Assembly: GCA_947632175.1 (NCBI GenBank)
Contig: CANROC010000007.1
Location: 62,001-126,000 of the forward strand
Direction of reading: 5' to 3'
Length of the DNA: 64,000 nt
DNA from: an uncultured Oscillospiraceae bacterium
GTDB taxonomy: Bacteria; Bacillota; Clostridia; Oscillospirales; Oscillospiraceae
This document shows positions 9,362 through 18,064 of this stretch, in pieces. A model generated the notes under the pieces. The model saw nothing but the letters and a program-made list of their open reading frames with translations. It was not told the origin of the DNA and did no database searches. Both the position numbers and the translations under genes were made by a program. How positions within the stretch are numbered: the first letter of the stretch is position 1; each line of letters opens with the position of its first letter.

Positions 9362-9408
9362 CGCAAATTTTTCGAGGGAGTTTGGAGAGGTGAATTGAGA
9401 TTTGCGGG

Positions 9409-9435
9409 CCTCGCACGAAAGTGCGGGGATTTTTT
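9409..9435 (+). terminator. Rho-independent terminator
   Basis: CCTCGCAC-GAAA-GTGCGGGG stem with a stable GAAA tetraloop (9409-9428), followed by ATTTTTT. It separates the DUF4406 gene from the GIY-YIG gene. Confidence 0.8.
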
Positions 9436-9479
9436 GTGCCTATTTTTGGTTTTCAGAAATGAAACGAGAGGAGGATGCC

Positions 9480-10757
9480 ATGGTTACAGTAGAAGACGTT
9501 TTGAGGCCAACTACCATAAAGGAGCTTAACGCGAAGGAGGTAGTTCCTGAGGAGGAGAATTGGAAGATGTATATCCATATCTTTCCGAACGGGAAGTATT
9601 ACGTTGGCACAACATCTAGAAGTTTTGAAGATAGATGGGATGAAGGTCGAGGGTACAATGGTCAGCGTGTAATGAGAAATGCGATCAATCGATATCGCTG
9701 GGAGAACATAATCCACGTAAAATTTGCCACAGGATTGACAAGGAAAGAAGCAATGAATATGGAAATGCTACTAATCGCAAAGCTTCATTCTAATGATAGG
9801 AGATACGGTTATAACGTTACGGCAGGCGGAGAGGGAGCAAGAGGATATAAGAGGGACGAGAAGACTATCGAGAAGCTCAGAAATCAAAAGAAGTGTATCC
9901 CAGTTGTTCAATATGACCTTGAGCTTCGCAAAGTCGCGCGATATAGGAGCGCATCAGAAGCTTCAAGAGCTACTGGCGTAGCATCTGGCGAGATTCGCAG
10001 ATGTGTATCTCACTATAAAGGAGGGACTCCTTTTACAGGCGGATTCTTATGGATTGCAGAAAGCGAAGTTGACACATTTGATTTTGATGGAATTAAAGAT
10101 GCGCTTGAGCGATACAAGCAGAAGCTTAATATGGTAATTTGCCAATTGGACGAAGATTTGAATATCATCAACACATACAATGGATATTCTGAAGCAGCAA
10201 AAGCTACTGGCGTGTTTGCATCTAATATAGCAAAATGTTGTAAGGATTGGAAGATTGGGTCTGGAAGATTATCAACAGGGGGATTCGTGTGGATATTTCT
10301 AGAAGATTACAAATCAATTGGAAAGGATACAATGTTCATGATGGTTAGAAAAATTAACCCTCCTATTTTTCAATATGATAGATATGGTAATTTTATAAAA
10401 GAGCACAAAAATATTGATGTAGCTGCGGAGGAATTAGGAGTTGGGCGTTTTACCATAATAGCGGCAATATCTGGCAGAATGAGAACATGTAAGAATTGCA
10501 TTTTAAAATTAAAGAAAGAGGAGACTGCCCCAATGAAAAAATACGATTCCGACAAAATTGTAAACCAATACACTGAGGATGGCAAATATGTGCGAACATT
10601 CCTATCTGCGGCAGATGCAGCTAGAGCAATGGGAGTTTGGGCTACTTCAATACACAAAGCATATAGTAGACATAGGACTTCGTGCGGGTTTTATTGGAAA
10701 GTTGTAGACAGTGTCGATGATACAACAGATTTAGACGTAAAATCATGGAGGCTATAA
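9480..10757 (+). CDS. GIY-YIG homing endonuclease with NUMOD repeats
   Basis: 425 residues. ATG 9480 follows GAGGAGG. The N-terminal GIY-YIG domain (about residues 22-120) shows MYIHIFPNGKYYVGTTSRS and a downstream Glu in MNMEMLLIAKL. The rest is built of four repeats of about 60 residues, each beginning with a Q-Y/L-D strand and containing an AA-x-A-x-G-V helix (near residues 140, 220, 300 and 360). These match NUMOD1-type DNA-binding modules of homing endonucleases. The gene sits after a terminator and overlaps the lysin start (TAATG). Because the lysin intron has no ORF of its own, this enzyme may cut intronless lysin alleles and help spread that intron. Confidence 0.88.
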   Translation: MVTVEDVLRPTTIKELNAKEVVPEEENWKMYIHIFPNGKYYVGTTSRSFEDRWDEGRGYNGQRVMRNAINRYRWENIIHVKFATGLTRKEAMNMEMLLIAKLHSNDRRYGYNVTAGGEGARGYKRDEKTIEKLRNQKKCIPVVQYDLELRKVARYRSASEASRATGVASGEIRRCVSHYKGGTPFTGGFLWIAESEVDTFDFDGIKDALERYKQKLNMVICQLDEDLNIINTYNGYSEAAKATGVFASNIAKCCKDWKIGSGRLSTGGFVWIFLEDYKSIGKDTMFMMVRKINPPIFQYDRYGNFIKEHKNIDVAAEELGVGRFTIIAAISGRMRTCKNCILKLKKEETAPMKKYDSDKIVNQYTEDGKYVRTFLSAADAARAMGVWATSIHKAYSRHRTSCGFYWKVVDSVDDTTDLDVKSWRL

Positions 10758-12779
10758 TGACAAACGAAATATATATCTACGATTATCTCTCGAAGGAAGG
10801 ATTTACTCCCGCTGGCGTCTGCGGTTGTCTCGGCAACTTCTACTACGAGAGTACAGTCAGGTTTGATATCGGAGAAACCGCCAGACTCACCAAGCTCGGC
10901 ATGACATCTGAGCAGTACCGTAATGCCGTAGATGACGGCACGTACACAAACTTCGTCCACGATTCCGTCGGGTGGGGAATTTTTCAGGCGACCTGGTACG
11001 AATATAAGGCTGACATTCTTTCAAGAGCCAAAGCGAAAGGAGTGTCCATAGCGGACCCGGAGATTCAGATGGCGTCGTTTGTGAACGCAATTAAGACGGG
11101 GCTCTCGGCGTTGTACTCCGTACTGACTACGGCGACAGACCCAAGGGAAGCCGCTGAAGCGGTGTTGCTGCAGTATGAAAGGCCGGCGTCCGTTCAGCCC
11201 GGAGCTGACGAGGCTGGAAAGCGGAAGGTCATCAAACAGAGAGGAGATAAGGCAGTTGAGTATTTCAATAGATTTAGCAACGCAAATATTACAGGAGGTG
11301 GCAATCAGATGAAATACAAAGATGGAGTAAATATTCCTATCCAGTGTATGCAGACCAACAGTGCCTGCTACAAGAGTACTCAGGTCATGCAGGTATACGG
11401 AGTCCTCTGGCACAGCACAGGCTGTAACAATCCCAACGTGTGGAGATATGTACAGCCGTCTGACAACGCCCCGGGCAAGGACAAGATGTTAAAACTGCTC
11501 GGGAAGAATCCCTGGGCAAATGACTGGAACCACATTTACCACGAAGCAGGTCTGAACGCCTGGATTGGTAAGCTGGCTGACGGCACGGTCGCCGCCGTTC
11601 AGACGATGCCGTGGAATTACAAACCATGGGGTTGCGGTGTGGCGTATAGCGGCGGACCGTCCTGCAACAGCCATTGGATCCAGTTTGAGATTAGTAGCAT
11701 AGTCTCCGCGTAGAGTAATCTGCGTGCAAAAATACGCGCCAAACTGCTGGAAAATCCTAAAGCCAGACAGACCACAACGCAGCGATGAAAGACGCAAACG
11801 TGATGGTTACGAAAGTAGAAAGAACTGCCCGGATGGTATAAGGTCAAATCCTAAGTACCGTAGCAATGGACAATCAGCAACCAAGCCCCGAAGAGGGGAA
11901 GGCTCAACGACTACCCGAAAGGGACCTGTGAGACAGGGGCGGCGCGCGACGACGTTTGTCGCCGAAGATATAGTCTGCACTTTGCCGAAAGGCAAAGGGG
12001 CGAATGCCCGGCGTTTTCGTCTTCAATAGGACGAACGCTAACACAATGGGTGCGAAGACAGTCTAACCGACAAGAAGTATTTCGAGCAGTGCATTGAGGA
12101 GGCCGCTCAGCTTACGGCGTATCTGTGCAAAAAGTTTGGGCTTGACCCGCATGGGACCGTAAATTTCGCGGGGAAGAAGGTTCCCGTAATCCTCTGTCAC
12201 CAGGACAGCTATAAGTACGGACTGGGCTGTAACCACGGCGATATCTACAACTGGATCAATCGCTACGGAGTTACTATGGACCAGATTCGGAACCGGGTCG
12301 CGGAGATTATGAACGAAGATTCCAAACCAGTCGCCGTGAATTACAAGGCGAAAGTCACGGCAAAGGACGGCCTGAATTGCCGGAACTACCACGGGACTTC
12401 CGGCGCAATTCTGACCAGTTTCCCGTACAACACAGTCCTCACCATCACGCAGGAGGTAGATGGTTGGGGCTACGCAAACAACACAGGCTGGGTATCTCTT
12501 GCGTACACAGCCAAAGTCAACACTATGGAGGAGGATGATGACGAGATGACATACGAAGATTTCAAGAAGTACATCCATCAGTATAGGGCGGAATTGCAGG
12601 ATAACGACGCGGAGCCCTGGAGCCAGGCGGACCGTGACTGGGCAGTTTCCATTGGTCTCATGAAGGGAAGCGGCAAGGCTGCGGACGGCTCCCCGAACAT
12701 GATGTGGGATGATTTTCTGACAAGACAGCAGGCGGCCGCACTGTTTCACCGGCTCGCTCAGTATCTCGGCAAGGCGTGA
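10757..12779 (+). CDS. Modular endolysin (lysozyme-like plus amidase plus SH3), split by a group I intron
   Basis: Two exons, 10757-11691 and 12050-12779, join in frame to give 554 residues. ATG 10757 follows GGAGG. Residues 1-150 resemble the phage tail-lysozyme domain (GVCGCLGNFYYEST, VGWGIFQATWYEY). Residues about 190-400 form an amidase_2 domain with WHSTGCNNP, WIQFEM joined across the splice site to CEDSLTDKKYF, and CHQDSYKYGLGCNHGD. An SH3-like wall-binding domain follows (KDGLNCRNYHGTSG, about 420-475). The C-terminus (WSQADRDWAVSIGLMKG) resembles an S-layer-homology-like helix pair. It digests peptidoglycan for host lysis, and three membrane-protein genes follow. Without splicing, translation stops soon after the junction and the amidase is truncated. 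Confidence 0.9.
11692..12049 (+). ncRNA. Group I intron (ORF-less) in the endolysin gene
   Basis: 358 bases. The 5' exon ends GAGAT, which pairs with GUCUC shortly inside the intron (P1, with U-G at the splice site); the intron ends in G. Core elements are visible in order: AATCAGCAACC (Q), GGCTCAACGACTA (R) and GAAGATATAGTC (S). Exon joining restores FEMCEDSLTDKK of the amidase domain. No endonuclease gene lies inside; the GIY-YIG gene directly upstream may serve it. Confidence 0.88.
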
Positions 12780-12782
12780 CCC

Positions 12783-13145
12783 ATGGGAAAGCGTGAAGAC
12801 AAAAACAAGCGGGGACTCCTTTCAGGAATCTCCGCTTTCTTCAAGAGGATTGGCTTCACGAATATGCTAGCTCTGCTAATCGTGTGGCTAATCTTCGTAA
12901 CAATTTGCATGGGGTTTTATTTAGCGGTACTTTCCGTACGAAATGCGTACCTCGGAAGCTTGGTCGTCTTCTCAGCGGCCACCTCGCCACTCGAGCTGGG
13001 CTTGAGTGTCGTGCTGAATGCGGTCGTCAAGAAATCGACGGCTGAGAATACAGGTCCGAATAATACCGGCATCAAATACGCAGCTGCCGCCGCAAACAAT
13101 TTCCAGCAACCAGAAGAAACATCCGTAGATTCACCACCCATCTAG
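12783..13145 (+). CDS. Phage membrane protein next to endolysin
   Basis: 120 residues. ATG 12783 is three bases after the endolysin stop. A basic N-terminus (KREDKNKRG) precedes a strong membrane segment (about 27-50), possibly a second at about 57-80, then a polar alanine- and asparagine-rich tail. Its position right after the lysin suggests a holin or lysis-accessory role, but no holin family is recognisable. Confidence 0.65.
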   Translation: MGKREDKNKRGLLSGISAFFKRIGFTNMLALLIVWLIFVTICMGFYLAVLSVRNAYLGSLVVFSAATSPLELGLSVVLNAVVKKSTAENTGPNNTGIKYAAAAANNFQQPEETSVDSPPI

Positions 13146-13163
13146 AAAGGAGTTGATTTATAG

Positions 13164-13613
13164 ATGGACATCAATCCTGCCGTAATCGTGATCCTTGCGG
13201 TCATCATCGCTATCACCGTAATGATCGTAAAATTCTTCCACAAAGAGGCTGAGCTGGAAGATTTGTATACTGACATCATGAATTACGTAGACACCCTCAC
13301 CGACCTGTTGAAAGCCGGAGTTGACATCACCGAAGAAGTCATCCAGCACTCCGTCGCTTTCGCCCAGGAACTCGGTCTGAACGTCACGACCGACGAAATC
13401 CAGCAGTGGGTCGACGAATACCTCTCCTTCCTCAACATCCAGCTTGCCGAGGAAGATGATACAGGCGAAAAATCCGCCGAAATTTCCACCGCAAATTCCG
13501 CCGACACCAACGCTCCCTCCAAGTCTGACATCCCCAACGACGCGCCCATTGATGACGTTTCAGAAAACGATACCATCGACCAGAGCGACCTTGGACCAGA
13601 GGTGATCAAATGA
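13164..13613 (+). CDS. Membrane-anchored acidic protein in the lysis cluster
   Basis: 149 residues. ATG 13164 follows AAAGGAG. One N-terminal membrane helix (about 5-26) is followed by a helical domain (about 30-105) and a low-complexity acidic tail rich in S, D, N and P. It overlaps the next gene by ATGA. Probably a membrane-tethered lysis or envelope protein; function unassigned. Confidence 0.65.
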   Translation: MDINPAVIVILAVIIAITVMIVKFFHKEAELEDLYTDIMNYVDTLTDLLKAGVDITEEVIQHSVAFAQELGLNVTTDEIQQWVDEYLSFLNIQLAEEDDTGEKSAEISTANSADTNAPSKSDIPNDAPIDDVSENDTIDQSDLGPEVIK

Positions 13614-14083
13614 CCATCTCAGAGCTGCTCAGCGCCGTCACAGCTCCAGGGGCTGGAGGCGCGATTTTGGTGGCGCTCGTTGTGCTAACTTCACTCGTGG
13701 AAGTTTCGCCGTTACGCATCAACCCTTGGTCCGCAATCGCCAAGGCAGTCGGCAGGGCGTTGAACGGCGAAGTCATCAAGAAGATGGACGACCTTTCTAC
13801 GGAAGTTCGCCAGCTGGAGCAACGGGTGACCAACATTCAGGATGTCGCTGATGAGAGGGCGGCGGACGCAGCCAGGCGGGACATTCTGAATTTCGCGGAC
13901 TCATTGCTTCACTACACTCCGCATAGCAAGGACAGCTTTGACGACATCCTGAGGCGGTGTACGGAGTATGAGCGTTATTGCGAGGCCAACAGTTCGTACA
14001 AAAATAACGTAACCGCCTCCTCCATCCACCTCATCATGAAGGAGTACGAGAAGTGCATGGAGGAGAACTCATTTCTGAACTAA
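13610..14083 (+). CDS. Holin-like membrane protein with coiled coil
   Basis: 157 residues starting at the overlapping ATGA. A hydrophobic helix (about 11-34), then SPLRINPWSAIAKAVGRALNG and a coiled coil (about 55-85, MDDLSTEVRQLEQRV). The pattern of one membrane helix, an INPWS motif and a coiled coil recurs in holin-type phage proteins beside lysins. Holin function is inferred from this plan and context. A short hairpin follows the stop. Confidence 0.6.
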   Translation: MTISELLSAVTAPGAGGAILVALVVLTSLVEVSPLRINPWSAIAKAVGRALNGEVIKKMDDLSTEVRQLEQRVTNIQDVADERAADAARRDILNFADSLLHYTPHSKDSFDDILRRCTEYERYCEANSSYKNNVTASSIHLIMKEYEKCMEENSFLN

Positions 14084-14091
14084 CTACATTT

Positions 14092-14110
14092 CCGAAGCTC
14101 AGCACTTCGG
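14092..14110 (+). terminator. Short hairpin, weak terminator or attenuator
   Basis: CCGAAG / CTTCGG stem followed by ATTTGTG between two lysis-cluster genes. The T run is poor, so it may only attenuate or stabilise the mRNA end. Confidence 0.35.
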
Positions 14111-14130
14111 ATTTGTGAAAGGAGACAAAG

Positions 14131-14535
14131 ATGGATATCAGAACTGCCGCCGGTTATCTGCAGGCGAAAATTGCCGGCGACACAGCTTCCGGAATTGCTA
14201 GCGCCGTAGAAATTGCGCAGGTAGACCCACGCATCCAGCCAGCCCTCCGGCTTGCCGCAGTCCAGTTCTACATCGAGCACGGCAGACGGCTGTTCGACGC
14301 AGGTTTCGGCGAAAAGCCGGAGAAGGTGTACAGCCCGAAAGCCATCCTGCCGAAGAAGGTACTTGCTGAGAGAGAACGCAGGAGGGCGGAGGCTGTTGAG
14401 AGGGTGAAGAGGTTTGCAGGCGAAATTTCGCATGAGAAGAACACCCTCGACGCAATCGCGCTGATCGCAAGTCAGCACTCGGCGGACGAGCTGCGGGAGC
14501 TGGTTTGCGCGGATGACGCAATGGAGCTGTATTGA
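14131..14535 (+). CDS. Unknown helical protein at the end of the lysis cluster
   Basis: 134 residues. ATG 14131 follows GAAAGGAG. Alanine-rich and probably all-helical, with a basic middle (ERERRRAEAVERVKRFAG) and an acidic end. No membrane segment and no recognised family. It is the last gene of the plus-strand series; a structured RNA candidate and a strong terminator follow. Confidence 0.6.
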   Translation: MDIRTAAGYLQAKIAGDTASGIASAVEIAQVDPRIQPALRLAAVQFYIEHGRRLFDAGFGEKPEKVYSPKAILPKKVLAERERRRAEAVERVKRFAGEISHEKNTLDAIALIASQHSADELRELVCADDAMELY

Positions 14536-14549
14536 ACGGTCGGTATGCT

Positions 14550-14640
14550 ATATTGTCAGCCTCGTTGAGGTGAGACATCCAACTGGTCGGCATGGAGACC
14601 TTAAACCCATGCCAGTGGTTGGCTACCTAAAGCCGAAAAG
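14550..14640 (+). ncRNA. Candidate structured RNA in the 3' region of the lysis operon
   Basis: Several nested stems can be drawn: CCTC / GAGG (14560-14570), GGCATGG / CCATGCC (14589-14613) enclosed by CCAAC / GTTGG (14579-14622), and GGCT / AGCC (14621-14634). The stretch has no reading frame and directly precedes the terminator. It could be a 3'-UTR-derived small RNA or a regulatory element. I do not recognise the class. Confidence 0.4.
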
Positions 14641-14673
14641 AAAAGGGGACCCGTAATGGGTCCCCTCGTTTTT
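14641..14673. terminator. Strong bidirectional terminator
   Basis: GGGGACCC-GTAAT-GGGTCCCC (14645-14665) is flanked by AAAAGAAAA on the left and TCGTTTTT on the right, so it can stop transcription both from the lysis genes and from the convergent integrase gene. Confidence 0.85.
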
Positions 14674-15116
14674 GCGCAGATAGTCTGCTGGCGTTTTTGT
14701 TAGAACTGCGGAGGGTAGTGCTGACAAAAGCGTCAGAGTTGCGTGGGTGAATTGGTGGCGAAAAGAAAATGGCTTACGTTGGCGCCTGGAGATTAGTTGG
14801 ACAATTGCGGGTGGTCGCAGTTAGGACGGATTCCTAACCGTGGTTAGGCTGGAAAGTAGGATTGAAAGTGTACGATAGCGAATTTCAAGTTGTACAAATT
14901 GGTGGTTAGGACGTTCCGGAGGACTCGGAAAAGTTGCGAGAATCGGAGGTTTTGGTAGCTTTTTGAACAAAATGGCCGATTACTTCACCTCCGGCATCCG
15001 GAGGACACTGCCATATATTTGCGCAATTTTGCGGTGTTATATGGCTAATGCGAAGTAGTTTGAATCATTTTTGCCCGATTGCATAAGTTAGGAAGTTAGG
15101 TTTCCTAACCAAAATC
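14674..15116. other. Candidate phage attachment region (attP) with arm-type repeats
   Basis: Non-coding, directly downstream of the integrase. A short repeat with core GTTAGG / CCTAAC occurs at 14819-14827, 14832-14839 (inverted), 14842-14848, 14904-14913, 15086-15093, 15095-15100 and 15102-15110 (inverted). These flank inverted repeats CCTCCGG-CAT-CCGGAGG (14988-15004) and GCCATATA / TATATGGC (15010-15045). Arm-type repeats around a palindromic core next to int is the usual layout of attP. The core is not proven. Confidence 0.5.
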
Positions 15117-16364
15117 CTACGTGTTTTGCGCAATCTGCCTCCTGCCGGACGGGAGGATTCCCGACATGATACTGTTCATTGTGTCGGAGGTCTGCAGCTT
15201 GTCAGAATCCAACAAATGTGTGTAGATGTTCAGGGTCGTGCTGATGTCGCTATGCCCCAGGAACGCCTGTACCTGCTTCGGCGGTACGCGCCTTGCGAGG
15301 AGTGTAGCAGCCGTGTGGCGCAAGTCGTGCAGCCTGATGTGCTCGAGGCCGTACTTCTTCATCATGATCCTGGACCTCTTTGAGATGTAGGTCGGGTCTA
15401 TGTTGTGACCGTCAGGCCACCTGCATACCTTCGTTCTCAGGTCGTCGGTCAGAAGTCCGTTCGCCTTGTGAGTCTCAAACAGATTCCTGAAGTATTCGAC
15501 GGTCCCTCCGACAAACGGGATAATGCGGTTGCTTGCCTTCGTCTTCGTCTGTTCTTCCTCAACGATATCCGCGCCAACACGCACAACCGTGTTGCAGACG
15601 TGAATGTATCCTTCGTCGAAGTTTACGTCGCACCAACGGAGTCCAGCGATTTCGCTCCTGCGAAGTGCGTACGCAGACGCGAGTACTATTGCAGAGTAGA
15701 TTGGCTCCCCTTCCTGGTATGCAGCGTCGAGTAAATCTGCGAGTTGTTCCTCGGTGTACGAAGTCCCGGTGAACTTCTGCATCCGCTGGAATTCGACATA
15801 ATCCGTAAAGTCTACGGACAATATGCCTTCCCTGACCGCCTCCATAACTGCGCCGCTGATGACGACGTGGTGCTTGTGAACTGTGTTGACAGAGAGTACT
15901 TCCGACTTGTCGTCGCAGTATTTCTGCACGTCTGCGAGGCACAACTCTGTGATAGGGATGTCACCGAGGGCTGGGAGGACGTGCTTCTCAGCAATCCTCT
16001 TGTATTCGCATACAGTGTCCGGACGGAGACTCTTCTCCTTTTTCAAGAGGAATTTCTCGACGTACTCGCTGAAGGGGGCGGAGTTCTCTTCTTCCTCCGG
16101 CTCGTTCACGTTGTCGTCTACGGCTTCCGCCGCTCTACGGACAGCTTTGGAGGTCGGCTTTAGCTCGACCTCGCCGTTCTCGATGTCCTGGACGTACTTC
16201 TCAAGAGCTTTCTGCGCCTTGCGCTTGGTGTGGTCTTTCACGTAAAGACCAGTGCTGCGGGTCTTGGTGATTTGCTTCTTGGTGTCTGGGTCCTCGATGA
16301 CGGCTTTCATTCGCCAGATGCCGCCGTCATCGTAGATTGAGGCCCGCAATACTTTCGGTGCCAT
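15117..16364 (-). CDS. int: Site-specific integrase (tyrosine recombinase)
   Basis: 415 residues. I start at ATG 16364 because a consensus promoter occupies 16416-16444 and AAGGAGGT lies between it and this ATG (spacing is long, about 13 bases). The N-terminus is an AP2-like arm-binding domain (SIYDDGGIWRMKAVI with KTRSTGLYVKDHTKRKA), residues about 125-220 the core-binding domain, and 225-400 the catalytic domain. Catalytic residues visible are Arg in YALRRSEIAGLRW, Lys in TKTKASNRIIPF, HDLRHTAATLL, LGHSDISTTLNIYTH with the nucleophile Tyr. It inserts the phage genome at the host attB. It converges on the lysis genes and flanks the repeat-rich attP candidate. Confidence 0.92.
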   Translation of the reverse strand: MAPKVLRASIYDDGGIWRMKAVIEDPDTKKQITKTRSTGLYVKDHTKRKAQKALEKYVQDIENGEVELKPTSKAVRRAAEAVDDNVNEPEEEENSAPFSEYVEKFLLKKEKSLRPDTVCEYKRIAEKHVLPALGDIPITELCLADVQKYCDDKSEVLSVNTVHKHHVVISGAVMEAVREGILSVDFTDYVEFQRMQKFTGTSYTEEQLADLLDAAYQEGEPIYSAIVLASAYALRRSEIAGLRWCDVNFDEGYIHVCNTVVRVGADIVEEEQTKTKASNRIIPFVGGTVEYFRNLFETHKANGLLTDDLRTKVCRWPDGHNIDPTYISKRSRIMMKKYGLEHIRLHDLRHTAATLLARRVPPKQVQAFLGHSDISTTLNIYTHLLDSDKLQTSDTMNSIMSGILPSGRRQIAQNT

Positions 16365-16415
16365 GTTCTTAATAATTACCTCCTTAACAAAGGCACCAAC
16401 GTAAGCCATGATATC

Positions 16416-16444
16416 ATTATAGTTTGTTTGCGACATAAAGTCAA
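16416..16444 (-). promoter_or_regulatory. Promoter of the integrase gene
   Basis: TTGACT (16439-16444), a 17-base spacer, then TATAAT (16416-16421) on the minus strand. It overlaps the longer open frame of int, which argues for the downstream start at 16364. Confidence 0.8.
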
Positions 16445-16485
16445 GAGTTTGTGGTTGTGCTTTTGTGTACATTGCATTTCAGCTC

Positions 16486-16532
16486 CTTAAAAGAATAGTC
16501 GCCTCACTTATATAACAGGCAAGGCGACTATT
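16486..16532 (-). terminator. Terminator of the long minus-strand accessory operon
   Basis: AATAGTCGCC / GGCGACTATT stem (16494-16503 with 16523-16532), followed on the minus strand by CTTTTAA. It isolates the integrase promoter from upstream transcription. Confidence 0.7.
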
Positions 16533-16602
16533 TAATTTACCATGCCACGGTGGAATTTTTCAAGATTTTGTGAATTGCGCGGTTTTCGCGTTGAATGTGG
16601 CT

Positions 16603-16794
16603 TCAATCCAAGTTCATGGTTTCAGCAACAAGATCAGGCCATCTTGCCGCTACGGACTTCATATCCCAGCGGTAGTCCTTGACGATCCTCTTGAGCAGGG
16701 ATTTTGCGTCCGTATCAGTGCTGCTTGCGTTGCCAATATCGCGCATGTGCTGACGCTTGTCCAGCTCGAAGATTGTATTGTGGTACTCAGTCAT
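16603..16794 (-). CDS. Small protein with the Y-x-W...WP-x-L motif
   Basis: 63 residues. ATG 16794 overlaps the preceding stop (ATGA) and follows GGAGGTGG. The C-terminal half reads KDYRWDMKSVAARWPDLV, the same short motif found in several neighbours (19175, 22921, 23276, 23499). The motif looks like a compact helical, perhaps helix-turn-helix, unit. It is the last gene of the operon. Function unknown. Confidence 0.6.
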   Translation of the reverse strand: MTEYHNTIFELDKRQHMRDIGNASSTDTDAKSLLKRIVKDYRWDMKSVAARWPDLVAETMNLD

Positions 16795-17090
16795 TGCGTC
16801 CACCTCCCGTTCTTTGCTTCCGGCGCAACGTAGATGTCGTTGCTGAACGGCCCAGGTGTGTAGTCCTCAGGAATACAGACGTCACGCTTCACTGCCTTGA
16901 CCCTGCAAACCGTCGTCCCATCCGAATCTTCGCCCTCATAGATGCAGGCGTAGATGCCGTCGTCGTTTTCTTTGAGGTACATGAGCTTCTCCCGCGGTTT
17001 GAGATTCTGCAAGCTGAGAATGAAGTCTGCGACTTTCCTGTACTGCTCGCTGATCTCTACGGCACGCTCGTAGGCTTGTTCAAGTGTCAT
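16791..17090 (-). CDS. Unknown small protein
   Basis: 99 residues. ATG 17090 is chosen because AAAGGAGGG lies just upstream; the longer frame includes that site. The N-terminal MTLEQAYERAVEISEQYRKVADFIL resembles the start of the next gene (MTLEEAIEHAREVAD). The rest is beta-like (GIYACIYEGEDSDGTTVCRVKAVKR). No family recognised. Confidence 0.6.
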   Translation of the reverse strand: MTLEQAYERAVEISEQYRKVADFILSLQNLKPREKLMYLKENDDGIYACIYEGEDSDGTTVCRVKAVKRDVCIPEDYTPGPFSNDIYVAPEAKNGRWTQ

Positions 17091-17104
17091 GGTTGCCCTC
17101 CTTT

Positions 17105-17443
17105 TCATACGCCAGTATCGGGGACAGCCACCCAGAACGGGTCTTCGTCTTCCTCTGGCAGGTCAATCGGCGCATTTGCCCATTCGTTAAACCAGTTGTA
17201 GAACTCGCGCAGACACTGTTGACTGCAGAAATGCCCTTCAGAGCAGATGTCTATGCACCGTGCCGGCTTACCGCACATTGAGCACGGCTTAGCATCGCCA
17301 ACGATAATGGTGTCGTCAAAGTCGCGGTATGCCTTAAGCTCGCTGAGCCAGTCTGCAAGCTGTGCGTGGTCTTGCGCACACTCTGAGTTTTCGCAGGTGT
17401 CTGCCACTTCTCGTGCATGTTCAATAGCCTCTTCTAGTGTCAT
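17105..17443 (-). CDS. Small zinc-finger protein
   Basis: 112 residues. ATG 17443 follows GAGGAGG. After a helical N-terminus (MTLEEAIEHAREVADTC) comes CSMCGKPARCIDICSEGHFCSQQC (about residues 54-77), a cysteine/histidine cluster like MYM/FCS-type zinc fingers. The C-terminus is acidic and proline-rich. It may bind nucleic acid or protein; the role is unknown. Confidence 0.65.
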   Translation of the reverse strand: MTLEEAIEHAREVADTCENSECAQDHAQLADWLSELKAYRDFDDTIIVGDAKPCSMCGKPARCIDICSEGHFCSQQCLREFYNWFNEWANAPIDLPEEDEDPFWVAVPDTGV

Positions 17444-18051
17444 GGCCAGTCCTCCTCTTCAGCAATGAATTCTAGCGTCCACATCTTCCTGATTTCCGGG
17501 TCTTCGTTCTCCTTATCGTCCAGCCAGCGCAGTTCCTCCTCGTTGTATTCGTCAATCCATTCGGTGTGTTCAGCCCCGCCTACATGGTTTCTTGGAATGA
17601 AGATGTCATCGGCTGGATCTGCGCTTAAGAGTACGTGCTCGAAGAAGTCCGCCATGACCATTGAGTCGAGGCACTGGTCAGCGAGTTCGCGTACACCTGG
17701 CGTTGTGTTTTCTCGCAGCCCATTGCGAATTACAAACAGGTATCGGTTGTACATTTCCTCCGACATAGGCATTATCAGGGAGTCTTGGAGTCTGCCCGGA
17801 GATGAGTTGTCAAGCCTCGTAATGTAAACGTCGCCGGCGAACCTGTCGTAGGTCGCCTGGTAGTCGTTGTAGAGCCACATCTGTGCGTAGTATGGCGTGC
17901 CGACTGGATGTGAGTATGTGTTGAGGTAAATGCCGAGTTCCTCGACAGGATGCGTACGCCTCCAGATCGCCCTGTTCAGCACGTATTCCAGAATCTCATC
18001 TTTTGTGAATTCTGGCACTCTCCCAGCCCGAATCTCGATGTTAAATTCCAT
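17440..18051 (-). CDS. Unknown protein, first of a paralogous pair
   Basis: 203 residues, ATG 18051. It shares with the next protein HPVEELGIYLNTYSHP-type and TPYYAQMWLYNDYQATYD against APYYVRMFVRNDYRITYD, then MPMSEEMYNRYL and ADQCLDSM against ADQCLNAM. Acidic C-terminus. The stop overlaps the neighbour by four bases. No known family or catalytic motif seen. Confidence 0.65.
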   Translation of the reverse strand: MEFNIEIRAGRVPEFTKDEILEYVLNRAIWRRTHPVEELGIYLNTYSHPVGTPYYAQMWLYNDYQATYDRFAGDVYITRLDNSSPGRLQDSLIMPMSEEMYNRYLFVIRNGLRENTTPGVRELADQCLDSMVMADFFEHVLLSADPADDIFIPRNHVGGAEHTEWIDEYNEEELRWLDDKENEDPEIRKMWTLEFIAEEEDWP

Positions 18052-18064
18052 GGTCGTTTCCTCC

